A DNA stretch of 64,000 nt from Gillisia sp. Hel1_33_143 (GTDB lineage Bacteria; Bacteroidota; Bacteroidia; Flavobacteriales; Flavobacteriaceae). The stretch spans positions 3,162,001-3,226,000 of the forward strand of contig NZ_LT629737.1 of the NCBI RefSeq assembly GCF_900104765.1, given 5' to 3'. The translations under genes and the position numbers were made by a program. The notes beneath the pieces are model-generated. The model made no database searches. It was given only the letters and a program-made list of their open reading frames with translations, and had not been told where the DNA came from. Position 1 is the stretch's first letter. The number at the start of each line of letters is the position of its first letter. Of the stretch, positions 44,901 through 54,019 are shown piece by piece.

Positions 44901-45948
44901 CAGAACCATTTGGAAATCTTTGAGAAGAATGCGCATCTTTATTTCCATTCCCATCTTCATTAATTTGAGACTGTCCTTCATTTAATAATACTAACAATCC
45001 TGCATCATCTGCATCATTAGTATCATAGACTAGTGCGTCTAGTAAATTATCTGTACTAATTGCGGTTCCATTTGGAAAATCTGCTGCAGATCCTTCAAAA
45101 AGTGCTACTGCATCTGCTCCGTTTTGAAGTCCGTTGCTATTAAATTGTAAGCTTACGTTTTCCACATCTGCATTTCCTAGAACGAAATATCCATTTGCAT
45201 CTGTGCTATAACTAGAAAGATCGATGGCATTATAGCTTAGATCATTAGATCCGTTATAAAATACCAATACTTTCCCATCCAAAGAACTGTTACCAGCACC
45301 TCCATCATATAATTCTATAAACTCCAGAACATCTGTCCCTTCTGTATCTGCATCTACTTCATTAATTACAATAGTTGGTGGTACTACTTCTCCCCCAAAA
45401 TCCTGACCGGTATTAACGGCATTGTAAGTATTGGATGCAGCAGGTTGCCATGTAAAATTTTGATACTCTTGTCCGCGTCCGGAAAGTTGTAATGAAAAAC
45501 CAGCTTCTGGAGCAGGGTCTTCTTTTACACCAATATCTGTACTCTCAAGTCCGCTAGCTACACCTGCTGTGGCAGTAAGTACACCTTCATAACTTAAGAA
45601 TTGCACTACTTCTAAATTATTCACTAAAGCAAATCCATCTGGAGATCCATTTTGCAATCCTGAAATTGGGAAAAATATGGTTCCAAAGCCTCCTTGAAGA
45701 TCTGGTATAATTCCAGATAAATTGGTAGTTCCTGAAACTACTCCCCCATTTCCATTGTACTCTACAATGCTCCATCCATCTAGATTTGTACCTGCTGGCC
45801 CGGCAATCTCTATACCTTCTTCTATATCTCCACCTAGGTTATCGTAATGCAATTCATTAACGAAGACCGACTGCGCGATAAGGTTCCCAGTCATTAAAAA
45901 TGAGACTATTAGCAGTCCCAAAAATTGTAATTTTTGTTTCATAATCAT
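41902..45948 (-). CDS. Secreted multidomain nuclease: LTD domains, OB fold, EEP nuclease, SprB-like repeat, T9SS tail
   Basis: 1348 aa. Signal peptide MKQKLQFLGLLIVSFLMTGNLIAQ (Met3 may be the true start). Residues 28-185 are one lamin-tail-like domain; about 192-374 and 375-557 are a close tandem pair (INEVDADT.../INELDADT..., each ending PTPG). An OB-fold region follows (TITGTLTVSDQFRGSAYLQD). Residues about 758-1056 are an endonuclease/exonuclease/phosphatase domain with NIEWFG, GVEEISDD, ILGDYNDD and SDHFPV. Then a SprB-like repeat (SNVTCNGTATGSATVNVEGG), a second Ig/PKD-like repeat and a type IX sorting domain (ASPNPTRGQSTIRI...GIYFVRI). Probably an extracellular or surface DNase for nutrient (phosphate) scavenging. 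Confidence 0.9.
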   Translation of the reverse strand: MIMKQKLQFLGLLIVSFLMTGNLIAQSVFVNELHYDNLGGDIEEGIEIAGPAGTNLDGWSIVEYNGNGGVVSGTTNLSGIIPDLQGGFGTIFFPISGLQNGSPDGFALVNNLEVVQFLSYEGVLTATAGVASGLESTDIGVKEDPAPEAGFSLQLSGRGQEYQNFTWQPAASNTYNAVNTGQDFGGEVVPPTIVINEVDADTEGTDVLEFIELYDGGAGNSSLDGKVLVFYNGSNDLSYNAIDLSSYSTDANGYFVLGNADVENVSLQFNSNGLQNGADAVALFEGSAADFPNGTAISTDNLLDALVYDTNDADDAGLLVLLNEGQSQINEDGNGNKDAHSSQRFPNGSGGVRNTDTYTQALPTPGKPNTNILEPVSLVINELDADTPGSDTQEFLELYDGGKGNTPLDGFIVVLYNGNNDLSYNTIDLAGQLTNAEGYFVMGNADVANVNMVVANNTFQNGADAVAVYQTSATNFPNGSAISTDNLVDALVYGTDDPQDEELIVLLNEGQLQADENAAGNQGIHSLQRIPNGEGGVKNTANYVATDPTPGTENGALAPQTELITILEARNALDGTTVTITGTLTVSDQFRGSAYLQDVTGGVAIFDGMVHGDGTFNIGDKITVTGTKSSYNGQIQISPVARVDFEGVADAPIIPLDITVAELSQHPGELVRISDVTFSGSGSLIFGNENYVVTDDSGNGELRLDADVSGLIGKQMPASCSEVIGVVGRYNQIFQLLPRLSTDLPCADVYDNTGSDSDISRDLTFDVVAWNIEWFGDEGNSPAKGSPDSDAVQKERVKAILLDLEADVIGVEEISDDVLFGEMVSEMEGYDYVLSNATSYPDSPGGQKVGFIYRTDVVSVKSTRAMFTSVHPFYDGDGSLLADYPETPDRFYASGRLPFMMEADVTLNGQTKTINFVELHARANGSTNSQSRYDMRKYDVEVLKDSLDTYYSDKNIIILGDYNDDVDVTVADNVNTTVTTYNAFVQDTQNYDILTAVLSAQGFRSYAFRENMIDHIAVSNELTNNYVDGSARVHYEYFNSDFTTTASDHFPVSVRMILKSVQVASIEASNVTCNGTATGSATVNVEGGVAPYTYVWSDGQTTQTATSLVAGTYTVVITDALSNSVNAEVVVEEGPALELEMTKDVVVYSGYDTTCTSIEAVSVTGGRGEYTYLWNTGDTSKTITVCPSETTTYSLEVTDVSGCSVTGEVTVTVEDITCGNNKWNQKVQVCYKGKAFCVSKNAVPAFLRNGGKLGSCSDNQLEVVVEKVVASPNPTRGQSTIRITASIEAQATLYLYDFRGNVVMQDAVKIKKGTIDTNINLSRYRTGIYFVRIKGENFESEVLKILKY

Positions 45949-46131
45949 TTTTATTTTGGTGCTACAATAAAGGATTTTTTATTAAAACCTACTTTAAGTT
46001 TTTATTAACAGAAGGTTAACTCCTTGATTTTATTTTCAATTTTTATAGCAATAACAATGGTTTAAAACCAAAATTGGTGTAACATTTGGTGTATAACTTA
46101 GTCTTATTTAAAAACAACAAATTTTGTCTTA

Positions 46132-48009
46132 ATGAAAAAAATAATATACTCTCTATCATTACTTTCTGTAATGTTTGGATGTAAAACCTCTCAAAAACTA
46201 TCAACCATTACCCCTCAACCTGTAGTGGTGAAAATGGATCTTGTAAATGTTGTAGATGATCAGGTAAAAGTGACGGTAGATCCTGGAAAGTTCACAGAAG
46301 ATCAAACCACATTCTATATTCCTAAAACTGTTCCTGGTACTTATAGTATAGATAATTATGGTGAGTTTATTGAAAACCTAAAAGCATATGACTATTTAGG
46401 GAATGAGCTATTAGTTGCTAAAACAGACGTAAATTCATGGTTAATAGATAATGCAACCCAATTAGACAAGGTCACCTATTACGTAAATGATTCTTTTGAT
46501 ATGGAAGGTGAAAAAGGAGTTTTCTCCCCTTCTGGAACTAATATAGATAAGGATAAGAATTTTATGCTGAACCTTCATGGGTTTGTGGGATACTTCAAGA
46601 ATCTTACAGAACAACCTTATGAGTTACTAATTAAAAGACCAGAGGGACTTACTCCGGGTACATCTTTAATGGCGGCAAACTCTTCACCAGATAAAGTATC
46701 GCCTAAAACTATGGTAGATCTCTTTAAGGCTTCAAGGTATTTTGAAATTACAGATCAACCTATTATGTATGCAAAACCAGATACTGCCTACATAAATATA
46801 AAAGGGATGAGAGTTCTTCTAGATGTATATTCTCCAAATGGTGTTCATAGTGCCAAAGAGATAAAGCCAGAAATTGAGAAAATGGTTACAGCTCAAAAAA
46901 ACTTTTTAGGAGATATAGATAAAACTGCTAATTATGCTATTATTCTTTATTTAGCAGACCCTAATCTATTAGATGCTAAAGGATATGGTGCTTTAGAACA
47001 CCACACCTCTACAGTAGTAGTTTTACCCGAAACTATGCCTTTAGATAAGTTGAATCAATCTATGACAGATGTTGTTTCTCACGAGTTCTTTCATATACTT
47101 ACTCCATTAAGTGTGCATTCAAATGAAATTCACTATTTCGATTATAATGACCCTAAGATGTCTGAGCATTTATGGATGTATGAGGGCGTAACAGAATATT
47201 TCGCAAATCTATTTCAGATCAATCAAGATCTTATCGGCAATGATGAATTTTATGGAAGAATTTCAGAAAAGATCGAAAGTTCAAAAAACTTTAATGACAC
47301 CATTCCTTTTACAGTAATGAGTCGTAATATATTAGAAGAGCCTTATAAAAATGACTATTACAATGTTTATCAAAAAGGTGCGCTAATTGGAATGTCCTTA
47401 GATATTAAATTACGCGAATTGAGTGATGGTAAAACTGGTATCTTAGATCTTATGAGTAAGCTTAGCCAGAAATATGGTAAAGATACTCCATTTAAAGATG
47501 AAGAGCTAATTCCAACAATTGTATCACTTACCTATCCGGAGATTCAGGATTTCTTTGATACATACGTTAAGGGAACCACTCCAATCCCATACGAGGAATT
47601 TTTAGAAATTGTAGGTTTAGAATTTTCAGAACAGGAAATCGAAACCTCGTTCTTTATAAATGGTAGAGTACCTTATATAGATGGAAATCCAGAAAACATG
47701 AGTCTTTTCTTTAGAAAGGGAATTAAATTGAATTCATTTTTTAAAGAATTAGGAGTTGAAAATGGAGATGTGATCAAGACCGTTAACGGAGCATCTTATA
47801 ATATTCAAAATGCTTATGATCTTGTTATGGCATCACAGAATTGGAAAGAAGGAGAAAACTTTACCATGGTTGTAGAAAGAGATGGAAAAGAAATTTCATT
47901 TCAAGGAAAGATATTTACTCCTAAAGATATGAAGGTAACTTTAGGCGCAAAAGAGCTTCCTGCAGATAGCAAAGCAGTAATGCTTAGAAAAGCTTGGTTA
48001 AAAGGATAA
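46132..48009 (+). CDS. M61-family aminopeptidase-like lipoprotein with PDZ domain
   Basis: 625 aa. Lipoprotein signal MKKIIYSLSLLSVMFGC. Zinc motif HEFFH near residue 317 (VVSHEFFHILTPL), with the third ligand Glu in MYEGVTEYFANLF, as in M61 glycyl aminopeptidases. A PDZ domain occupies about 535-610 (ENGDVIKTVNGASYNI). Membrane-anchored periplasmic or outer-membrane peptidase. A clean hairpin terminator follows; monocistronic. The divergent 183-bp region upstream holds a direct repeat TTGGTGTA (46074-46081, 46086-46093) and a dyad TGGTTT-A-AAACCA (46058-46070). Confidence 0.9.
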   Translation: MKKIIYSLSLLSVMFGCKTSQKLSTITPQPVVVKMDLVNVVDDQVKVTVDPGKFTEDQTTFYIPKTVPGTYSIDNYGEFIENLKAYDYLGNELLVAKTDVNSWLIDNATQLDKVTYYVNDSFDMEGEKGVFSPSGTNIDKDKNFMLNLHGFVGYFKNLTEQPYELLIKRPEGLTPGTSLMAANSSPDKVSPKTMVDLFKASRYFEITDQPIMYAKPDTAYINIKGMRVLLDVYSPNGVHSAKEIKPEIEKMVTAQKNFLGDIDKTANYAIILYLADPNLLDAKGYGALEHHTSTVVVLPETMPLDKLNQSMTDVVSHEFFHILTPLSVHSNEIHYFDYNDPKMSEHLWMYEGVTEYFANLFQINQDLIGNDEFYGRISEKIESSKNFNDTIPFTVMSRNILEEPYKNDYYNVYQKGALIGMSLDIKLRELSDGKTGILDLMSKLSQKYGKDTPFKDEELIPTIVSLTYPEIQDFFDTYVKGTTPIPYEEFLEIVGLEFSEQEIETSFFINGRVPYIDGNPENMSLFFRKGIKLNSFFKELGVENGDVIKTVNGASYNIQNAYDLVMASQNWKEGENFTMVVERDGKEISFQGKIFTPKDMKVTLGAKELPADSKAVMLRKAWLKG

Positions 48010-48025
48010 ATTCTATATTGAGAAC

Positions 48026-48057
48026 AAAAGGCGACAATTAGTACATTGTCGCCTTTT
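48026..48057 (+). terminator. Rho-independent terminator after the M61 peptidase
   Basis: Perfect 13-bp stem AAAAGGCGACAAT (48026-48038) / ATTGTCGCCTTTT (48045-48057), 6-nt loop, T-rich tail. Confidence 0.9.
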
Positions 48058-48181
48058 TTATTTTTAATCCTCAGGCTAAGACTCTCAGGTTCTTAGACAA
48101 GATCATTTAAATAATTTTAAAATTAATTTCCTATTTGTAAATTGAGGCTTTACATTTAGAGATTCTAACAAGTAACTACCT

Positions 48182-50182
48182 ATGGAAATACCTATTTTAA
48201 AAGACATCGTAGTAATACTAGGGCTGTCTATTTTTATCATCTTGGTATTTCAAAAATTAAAGGTGCCCTCTTTACTCGGATTCTTGTTAGCCGGAATTAT
48301 CGCCGGGCCACATGCTTTTAACCTTATTAGTTCCAGACATGAGGTAGAATTACTCTCAGAAATTGGGATCATTTTTCTATTATTCATTATCGGAATAGAA
48401 CTCTCTTTAAAAGGGCTGGCTTCTATGAAGAAGATGATCTTATTGGGTGGTGGTGTTCAGGTTGGGGGAACTATTTTAATAACCGCAGCTATTGCTTATT
48501 TCTTCGGAATAGATATTAATAGCGGGATATTTCTTGGGTTCTTATTCTCTTTAAGTAGTACCGCCATAGTTCTAAAATTGTTTCAAGAAAGAGGAGAAGT
48601 TACCTCTCCTCACGGGAGAATTACAGTGGCCATATTAATATTCCAAGATATTATTGTAGTACCCATGATGCTTTTAACTCCATTATTAGCAGGAAAAGCA
48701 GAGAATATTTGGCTCACCATAGGCATCTTATTACTAAAGATCTTAGGAGTAGGTATCGTGATCTATCTTTTGGCTATTTATGTGGTGCCTAGAGTATTTA
48801 AAATGGTAGTGAAAACCAAAAATAGAGAACTTTTCATTCTAACTACAATCGTATTTTGCTTCGCTATAGCATGGTTAACATCTTCTGTAGGATTATCTTT
48901 AGCATTAGGCGCTTTCTTTGCGGGACTTATTATTTCAGAATCCGATTATAGCCATCAGGCCACAGCGAACGTGCTGCCATTTAGAGAAATATTTATAAGT
49001 TTCTTCTTCATTTCTGTTGGGTCTTTATTGAACTTAAAATTCTTTTTCAGCCACATTCACTGGATCTTATTATTGATTGTAGGGGTGATCTTGTTGAAAA
49101 TGCTCATTATAGCTTTTACAGTGATATTGTTAAAATATCCTCCAAGAACCGTTTTTATGGTGGTATTTTCCATCTTTCAGGTAGGAGAATTCTCTCTTTT
49201 ATTATCTACAGAAGGCTTAAAGAATGGATTGTTAGGAGAAAATTTATATCAATATTTCTTAGCCATCTCTATTATTACAATGGGACTTACCCCATTTATA
49301 ATGAACTATGCAAATCAACTTACATATTATTTGGTTCGAATTCCCATCCCTACAGCCGTAAAACACAGATTGAATCATCTAAGAAAGAACGCTCCAAAAG
49401 AAGAAGTTCAAAAGGAAGCATTAAAAGATCATTTAGTAATAATTGGTTATGGTATTAATGGTAAGAATATTTCTAAAGCCGCCCGAAATACTAATATTCC
49501 ATACACAATTGTAGACCTGGAACCGGAAGCATTTCAGGAAGCTAAGAAAAAAGAGGAGCCTATTACTTTTGGTGATGCAACCAACCCGGTAATTTTAAAA
49601 CATTTAAATGTGCAGGAAGCTAGGGTGGTGGTAATTGCCATCTCAGACCCCGCGGCCACAAAGAAGATCATTCAGGCCGTAAGAGCTTTTACTCAAACTG
49701 CGTGTATCATTGTGAGAACTAGATACGTTAGAGAGATAGAAGATAATATTAGGCTTGGAGCAGATGAGGTAATACCGGAAGAGTTTGAAACTTCTATAGA
49801 AATCTTTAGTAGGGTGCTTAGAAAATATCTTATTCCTTTTGATGAGATCCAAAATTTCATCAATCAGGTTAGATCATCAGACTATGAAATGCTGACTAGC
49901 ATAAAGGAAGGCCCGCACTCCCCATCCTATAAGCATTTAAATATTCCGAATAAAGAAATCGTAACCCTAAGTGTACAACAAGGAACCAACTCTGTAGTTG
50001 GCAAAACCATTGAAGGTGCCGGAATAGGACGAGATTACGGTGTAACTGTACTTGCCATTAAAAGAGATAAACACTATTTAACAGAGATTTCTCCAGATAC
50101 CAAGATAGAACAGGGAGATCTGCTCTATATCTTTGGAGCCCCTAATAATATTAATAATCTTAATAAGATATTATCTCTGTAA
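48182..50182 (+). CDS. CPA2 cation:proton antiporter with TrkA-N and TrkA-C domains (KefB/KefC-like)
   Basis: 666 aa. Residues 1-390 carry about twelve membrane segments with KVPSLLGFLLAGIIAGPHA and LSSTAIVLKLFQERGE, the CPA2 signatures. Residues about 408-525 are a TrkA-N/RCK domain (LVIIGYGINGKNISKAARN, nucleotide-binding Gly motif), and 575-666 a TrkA-C domain. Known role of the type: K+ or Na+/H+ exchange gated by nucleotide or glutathione adducts. Single gene with its own terminator-separated upstream region. Substrate uncertain. Confidence 0.92.
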   Translation: MEIPILKDIVVILGLSIFIILVFQKLKVPSLLGFLLAGIIAGPHAFNLISSRHEVELLSEIGIIFLLFIIGIELSLKGLASMKKMILLGGGVQVGGTILITAAIAYFFGIDINSGIFLGFLFSLSSTAIVLKLFQERGEVTSPHGRITVAILIFQDIIVVPMMLLTPLLAGKAENIWLTIGILLLKILGVGIVIYLLAIYVVPRVFKMVVKTKNRELFILTTIVFCFAIAWLTSSVGLSLALGAFFAGLIISESDYSHQATANVLPFREIFISFFFISVGSLLNLKFFFSHIHWILLLIVGVILLKMLIIAFTVILLKYPPRTVFMVVFSIFQVGEFSLLLSTEGLKNGLLGENLYQYFLAISIITMGLTPFIMNYANQLTYYLVRIPIPTAVKHRLNHLRKNAPKEEVQKEALKDHLVIIGYGINGKNISKAARNTNIPYTIVDLEPEAFQEAKKKEEPITFGDATNPVILKHLNVQEARVVVIAISDPAATKKIIQAVRAFTQTACIIVRTRYVREIEDNIRLGADEVIPEEFETSIEIFSRVLRKYLIPFDEIQNFINQVRSSDYEMLTSIKEGPHSPSYKHLNIPNKEIVTLSVQQGTNSVVGKTIEGAGIGRDYGVTVLAIKRDKHYLTEISPDTKIEQGDLLYIFGAPNNINNLNKILSL

Positions 50183-50309
50183 AAAGATTTTTCGTGATAT
50201 TCATCTAGAACTTATAATATACTATCTGTTGATATTAGTTGCCTATTTATCTAAATGGTATAGGTTAAAATAGATATATTTATTTTTGAAACAAACCAAA
50301 TTAGATATC

Positions 50310-51983
50310 ATGTCTATACTTCCAGACGATCTTGTACGCTATCAAAAGTTTATTGGCTTTATGCTAAAATATTGGAATAGCGATCTTTTAAACCATACAG
50401 CAAATTCTGCATTACAGGAAACTCAAGGAGATGAAAAGGTGATCGAAAAATTTGATCAGTCTCCAGAAGAATTAGTAGAAGACCTGAAAAATATGGGGCC
50501 AACCTATATCAAATTAGGGCAGTTACTATCTACAAGACCAGATTTGCTGCCAGATGCTTATCTCAAAGCATTAGCCACTTTACAAGACAATGTACCTCCA
50601 ATTCTTTTCTCTGAAGTTCACAAATTGGTAGAAGAAGAAATTGGAAGTAGAATTTCTAAAGCCTTCAATACGTTTGAGGAAAAACCTATTGCTAGCGCCT
50701 CCATAGGGCAGGTACATAAAGCAACTTTAAAATCTGGAAAACCCGTAGCCGTAAAAATTCAGCGACCGGGAATTAGAAAGATGTTTCTGGATGATCTAGA
50801 TACGCTAAAAGAAATAGCTGCTTTTGCAGTAAAGCATACCACCACCGGTAAAAAATATGCTTTTGATGAAGTTTTAGAAGAGTTAAGACATATATTATTA
50901 CAAGAATTAGATTATAACAGAGAAGCTCAAAATTTGATAAGCTTAGGCAGAAATCTGAAAAATTTTAGCTTGCTCACTGTTCCCCAGCCTGTATTAGATT
51001 ATTCTTCTTCCCGTGTACTTACCATGGAATTTATTGAGGGTAAAAAGATAACCAGCATTTCACCATTATACAGATTAGAAAATGATCTTTCACCTATGTT
51101 AGATCAATTGGTTGCGGCTTATTTACAGCAGATCATTACAGATGGTTTTGTACATGCAGATCCACACCCGGGAAATATTCATATCACAAAACAAGATACT
51201 ATAGCCCTTATAGATCTGGGAATGGTTGCTAAGTTCACTCCTAATATTCAACAAAAGATCTTACAATTGCTAATAGCATTAAGCCATGATGATGGAGAAG
51301 CGACGGCAGATGTTCTTCTTAATATGAGTGAGATAAATGAAGATTCTAATGTTAAGACCTTCAAAAAAGTGATCAATCATTTAGTGGCAGACGGACAAAA
51401 CCAGATGGCCAAGGATATGCAAACCGGAAAAATGCTTATTCAGATGAATAGAATTGCTGCAGATAATGGAATTCATATTTCTGTGGAAGTAAATATTCTA
51501 GGAAAGATCCTTTTAAACATGGATCAGATCATAGCTGTTCTAGATCCAGAATTTGACCTTCGGAAAGCCATACAAACTCATGTCCATAAGATAATGAGAG
51601 ATAAAATGTATGACGAATTGAAACCGGAAAATATGTTCTCTATCTTATTAGAGTCAAAAAAGTTATCTGAAAACCTGCCGGAGCGATTAAATAAAATATC
51701 TCATAATCTGGCAAATAATGAATTTAGAATGAAGATTGATGCTATTGATGAAAGCAGGTTTACAGATGGTTTTCAAAAAGTAGCAAATAGAATTACATTA
51801 GGCCTTATAATAGCTGCAATGATAGTTGGTGCTGCTATGATGATGAAAGTACCTACCAATTTTACGCTCTTAGGTTATCCTGGGCTCGCTATAATTTTCT
51901 TTCTAATTGCTGCTATGGGTGGAATTGCATTAAGTTATATTATTATCTTCAAGGATGAAGGATACAAGCACAAGAAAAAATAA
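50310..51983 (+). CDS. UbiB/ABC1-family atypical protein kinase-like protein
   Basis: 557 aa from ATG 50310. Family signatures: GPTYIKLGQLLSTRPDLLP (KxGQ), IASASIGQVHKATLKSG (Ala-rich nucleotide loop), VAVKIQRPG, VHADPHPGNIHI, and IDLGMVAKF. Two membrane segments at the C-terminus (LGLIIAAMIVGAAMM, LAIIFFLIAAMGGIAL). Known role in other bacteria: support of ubiquinone/quinone synthesis through ATPase activity. The frame is open from a TTG at 50286, but TATTTTTG (50281-50288) is a perfect -7 box, so the transcript probably begins after the TTG and the ATG is preferred. Confidence 0.88.
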   Translation: MSILPDDLVRYQKFIGFMLKYWNSDLLNHTANSALQETQGDEKVIEKFDQSPEELVEDLKNMGPTYIKLGQLLSTRPDLLPDAYLKALATLQDNVPPILFSEVHKLVEEEIGSRISKAFNTFEEKPIASASIGQVHKATLKSGKPVAVKIQRPGIRKMFLDDLDTLKEIAAFAVKHTTTGKKYAFDEVLEELRHILLQELDYNREAQNLISLGRNLKNFSLLTVPQPVLDYSSSRVLTMEFIEGKKITSISPLYRLENDLSPMLDQLVAAYLQQIITDGFVHADPHPGNIHITKQDTIALIDLGMVAKFTPNIQQKILQLLIALSHDDGEATADVLLNMSEINEDSNVKTFKKVINHLVADGQNQMAKDMQTGKMLIQMNRIAADNGIHISVEVNILGKILLNMDQIIAVLDPEFDLRKAIQTHVHKIMRDKMYDELKPENMFSILLESKKLSENLPERLNKISHNLANNEFRMKIDAIDESRFTDGFQKVANRITLGLIIAAMIVGAAMMMKVPTNFTLLGYPGLAIIFFLIAAMGGIALSYIIIFKDEGYKHKKK

Positions 51984-52019
51984 TACTCCTCCATTAATAT
52001 TTAAATAAATTACACGTTT

Positions 52020-53507
52020 ATGAAATTTTATTATCTCCTATTTTTTACATTTTTTACTACCATTAGCTTTGCTCAAAAGGAATTGCCTGTAGATACTATG
52101 GTTGTTTCTAAGCATTCTGTAAATATTAATGGTAAGAATATAGCGTACACCACTCAAGCAGGAATGCAACCGGTATGGAACAAAGCCGGAAAAGCTGTTG
52201 CTGGTTTATTTTATACTTATTATAAAAAGGATAATGTTAAAAATCTAGAGAACAGACCTTTAGTAATTTCCTTTAATGGTGGGCCAGGTTCTGCTTCGGT
52301 ATGGATGCACTTAGCATATACAGGCCCTAGAATTTTAAAAATAGATGATGAAGGTTTTCCGATTCAACCTTATGGGGTAAAAGAAAACCCCTATTCCATT
52401 CTTGATATTGCAGATATAGTTTATGTAAATCCAGTAAACACAGGCTATTCTAGATTTTTGCAGAACCAGATGGACAATATTGATAAAAAGGATTTTTTTG
52501 GTGTAAATGCCGATATTAAATATCTAGCTGAATGGATAAACACTTTTGTTTCAAGAAAGAATCGATGGTTATCTCCTAAATATTTAATTGGTGAAAGTTA
52601 TGGAACCAATAGAGTGTCTGGATTAGCGTTAGAACTTCAAGAAGCTCAATGGATGTATCTTAATGGAGTAATTTTAGTTTCTCCTACAGAAATAGGGATA
52701 GAGCGAGATGGTCCTGTAGAAGTTGCCAATAGACTTCCATATTTTGCTGCAGCAGCATGGTATCATAATAAGCTTCCAAAAGAACTTCAAGCTAAAGATC
52801 TAGATGAGGTATTACCGGAGGTGGAAAAATATACCATAGAAACCTTACTGCCAGCAATGATACATGGAGGATTTTTACCGGAAAATGAAAAGAAAGAGAT
52901 CGCTTCGAAAATAGCTTTCTACTCTGGAATTTCTGAAAAGACCATTCTTCAAAACAATCTAGCTGTTCCTTTTCAATATTTTTGGAAAGAACTTTTACGC
53001 GATGAAGGTGGTTATACAATTGGAAGACTAGATTCTAGATATTTAGGAATAGATGCAAAAGCTGCCGGAGATTCTCCAGATTATAACTCAGAGTTGAATT
53101 CATGGTTACATTCATTTACACCAGCTATAAATTATTATTTAAATAATGATCTTGACTTTAAAACAGATGTAAAATATAATATGTTTGGATCTGTTTACCC
53201 ATGGGATAGGGATAATGACAATACAGGAGAAAACCTAAGACAAGCTATGGCAGAAAATCCAAACTTAAATGTGATGATCCAATCTGGCTATTATGATGGT
53301 GCATGTACTTATTTTAATGCTAAATACAGTATGTGGCAATTAGACCCTAGTGGTAAAATGAAAGATAGGTTAAGCTTTAAAGCCTACAGAAGCGGACATA
53401 TGATGTATCTTAGAAATGAAGATCTAAAATCTGCAAATAATGATATTCGCTCTTTTATAGAGAATTCCATACCTAAAGAGGGAAGCTCAGCAAAATATAA
53501 ACGCTAA
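52020..53507 (+). CDS. S10-family serine carboxypeptidase-like protein, exported
   Basis: 495 aa. Signal peptide MKFYYLLFFTFFTTISFAQ. NGGPGSASVWMHL is the oxyanion-hole motif of S10 peptidases; Ser193 in GESYG, Asp426 in SGYYDGACTY and His460 in RSGHMMY complete the triad. Periplasmic enzyme removing C-terminal residues. It follows the UbiB gene by 36 bp and could be cotranscribed. A long perfect palindrome terminates it. Confidence 0.92.
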   Translation: MKFYYLLFFTFFTTISFAQKELPVDTMVVSKHSVNINGKNIAYTTQAGMQPVWNKAGKAVAGLFYTYYKKDNVKNLENRPLVISFNGGPGSASVWMHLAYTGPRILKIDDEGFPIQPYGVKENPYSILDIADIVYVNPVNTGYSRFLQNQMDNIDKKDFFGVNADIKYLAEWINTFVSRKNRWLSPKYLIGESYGTNRVSGLALELQEAQWMYLNGVILVSPTEIGIERDGPVEVANRLPYFAAAAWYHNKLPKELQAKDLDEVLPEVEKYTIETLLPAMIHGGFLPENEKKEIASKIAFYSGISEKTILQNNLAVPFQYFWKELLRDEGGYTIGRLDSRYLGIDAKAAGDSPDYNSELNSWLHSFTPAINYYLNNDLDFKTDVKYNMFGSVYPWDRDNDNTGENLRQAMAENPNLNVMIQSGYYDGACTYFNAKYSMWQLDPSGKMKDRLSFKAYRSGHMMYLRNEDLKSANNDIRSFIENSIPKEGSSAKYKR

Positions 53508-53525
53508 GCCATTAAGACTAAAAAT

Positions 53526-53557
53526 ATAAAAGCTCAGAGATATCTCTGAGCTTTTAT
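53526..53557. terminator. Bidirectional terminator, perfect 32-bp palindrome
   Basis: The whole 32 bp reads the same on both strands (arm ATAAAAGCTCAGAGAT). Stem with AAAA/TTTT ends between the convergent S10 peptidase and SnoaL-like genes. Confidence 0.88.
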
Positions 53558-53579
53558 AATATATGATGAAGTTTGTTAA

Positions 53580-53996
53580 TTAACTTACAGGTTTAACTCC
53601 AATTTGCTTTAAAATCCCAAGTTCATCTGTACTTCCCCAACGTTCTATTAGTTTACCATTCTCAAATCTTCCAATTTGCATTCCACGAACGCTAAATGTT
53701 TTACCTGTTGGTGATACCCCCATAAACTCACCCTTATGTGTTCCGGAAACAGTATATGCAAAGCATACATTATCTTTATCTGTAACCATATGCGCAACCT
53801 CAGCATGAAAATCTGGAAATGCAGATCTCATCATAGTAAAAAAGTCGATGAAACCTTGAGCTCCTGGACCCTGAATATCTGCAGGATCATGATCTACCAC
53901 ATTATCTGCAACTACTTCTCTAATCATTTCTAGTTGCCCGGTGTTTATAGCTTCAGCAAATTTTTCTTGTGCTGCAATATTTTTGTCTTTACTCAT
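53580..53996 (-). CDS. SnoaL-like (NTF2 fold) polyketide-cyclase-type protein
   Basis: 138 aa. FAEAINTGQLEMIREVVADNVVDHDPAD, FFTMMRSAFPDFHAEVAHMV and GKTFSVRGMQIGRFENGKLIERWGSTDELGILKQIG match the SnoaL/ester-cyclase family. Cytoplasmic, no signal peptide. In primary-metabolism contexts these proteins have no settled function; many bind small hydrophobic compounds. No secondary-metabolite genes are near. Starts 3' of the MoxR gene (24 bp behind), so it may be its cotranscribed third partner. Confidence 0.87.
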   Translation of the reverse strand: MSKDKNIAAQEKFAEAINTGQLEMIREVVADNVVDHDPADIQGPGAQGFIDFFTMMRSAFPDFHAEVAHMVTDKDNVCFAYTVSGTHKGEFMGVSPTGKTFSVRGMQIGRFENGKLIERWGSTDELGILKQIGVKPVS

Positions 53997-54019
53997 AATT
54001 ATATTTTTAAAATTAATTT

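Noticed and set aside
50195-50206. TGATATTCATCT upstream of the UbiB gene resembles the stress-island operator
   Set aside because: One half-site mismatch and no -7 box 29.5 bp from its centre; the real -7 box (TATTTTTG, 50281) is far downstream.
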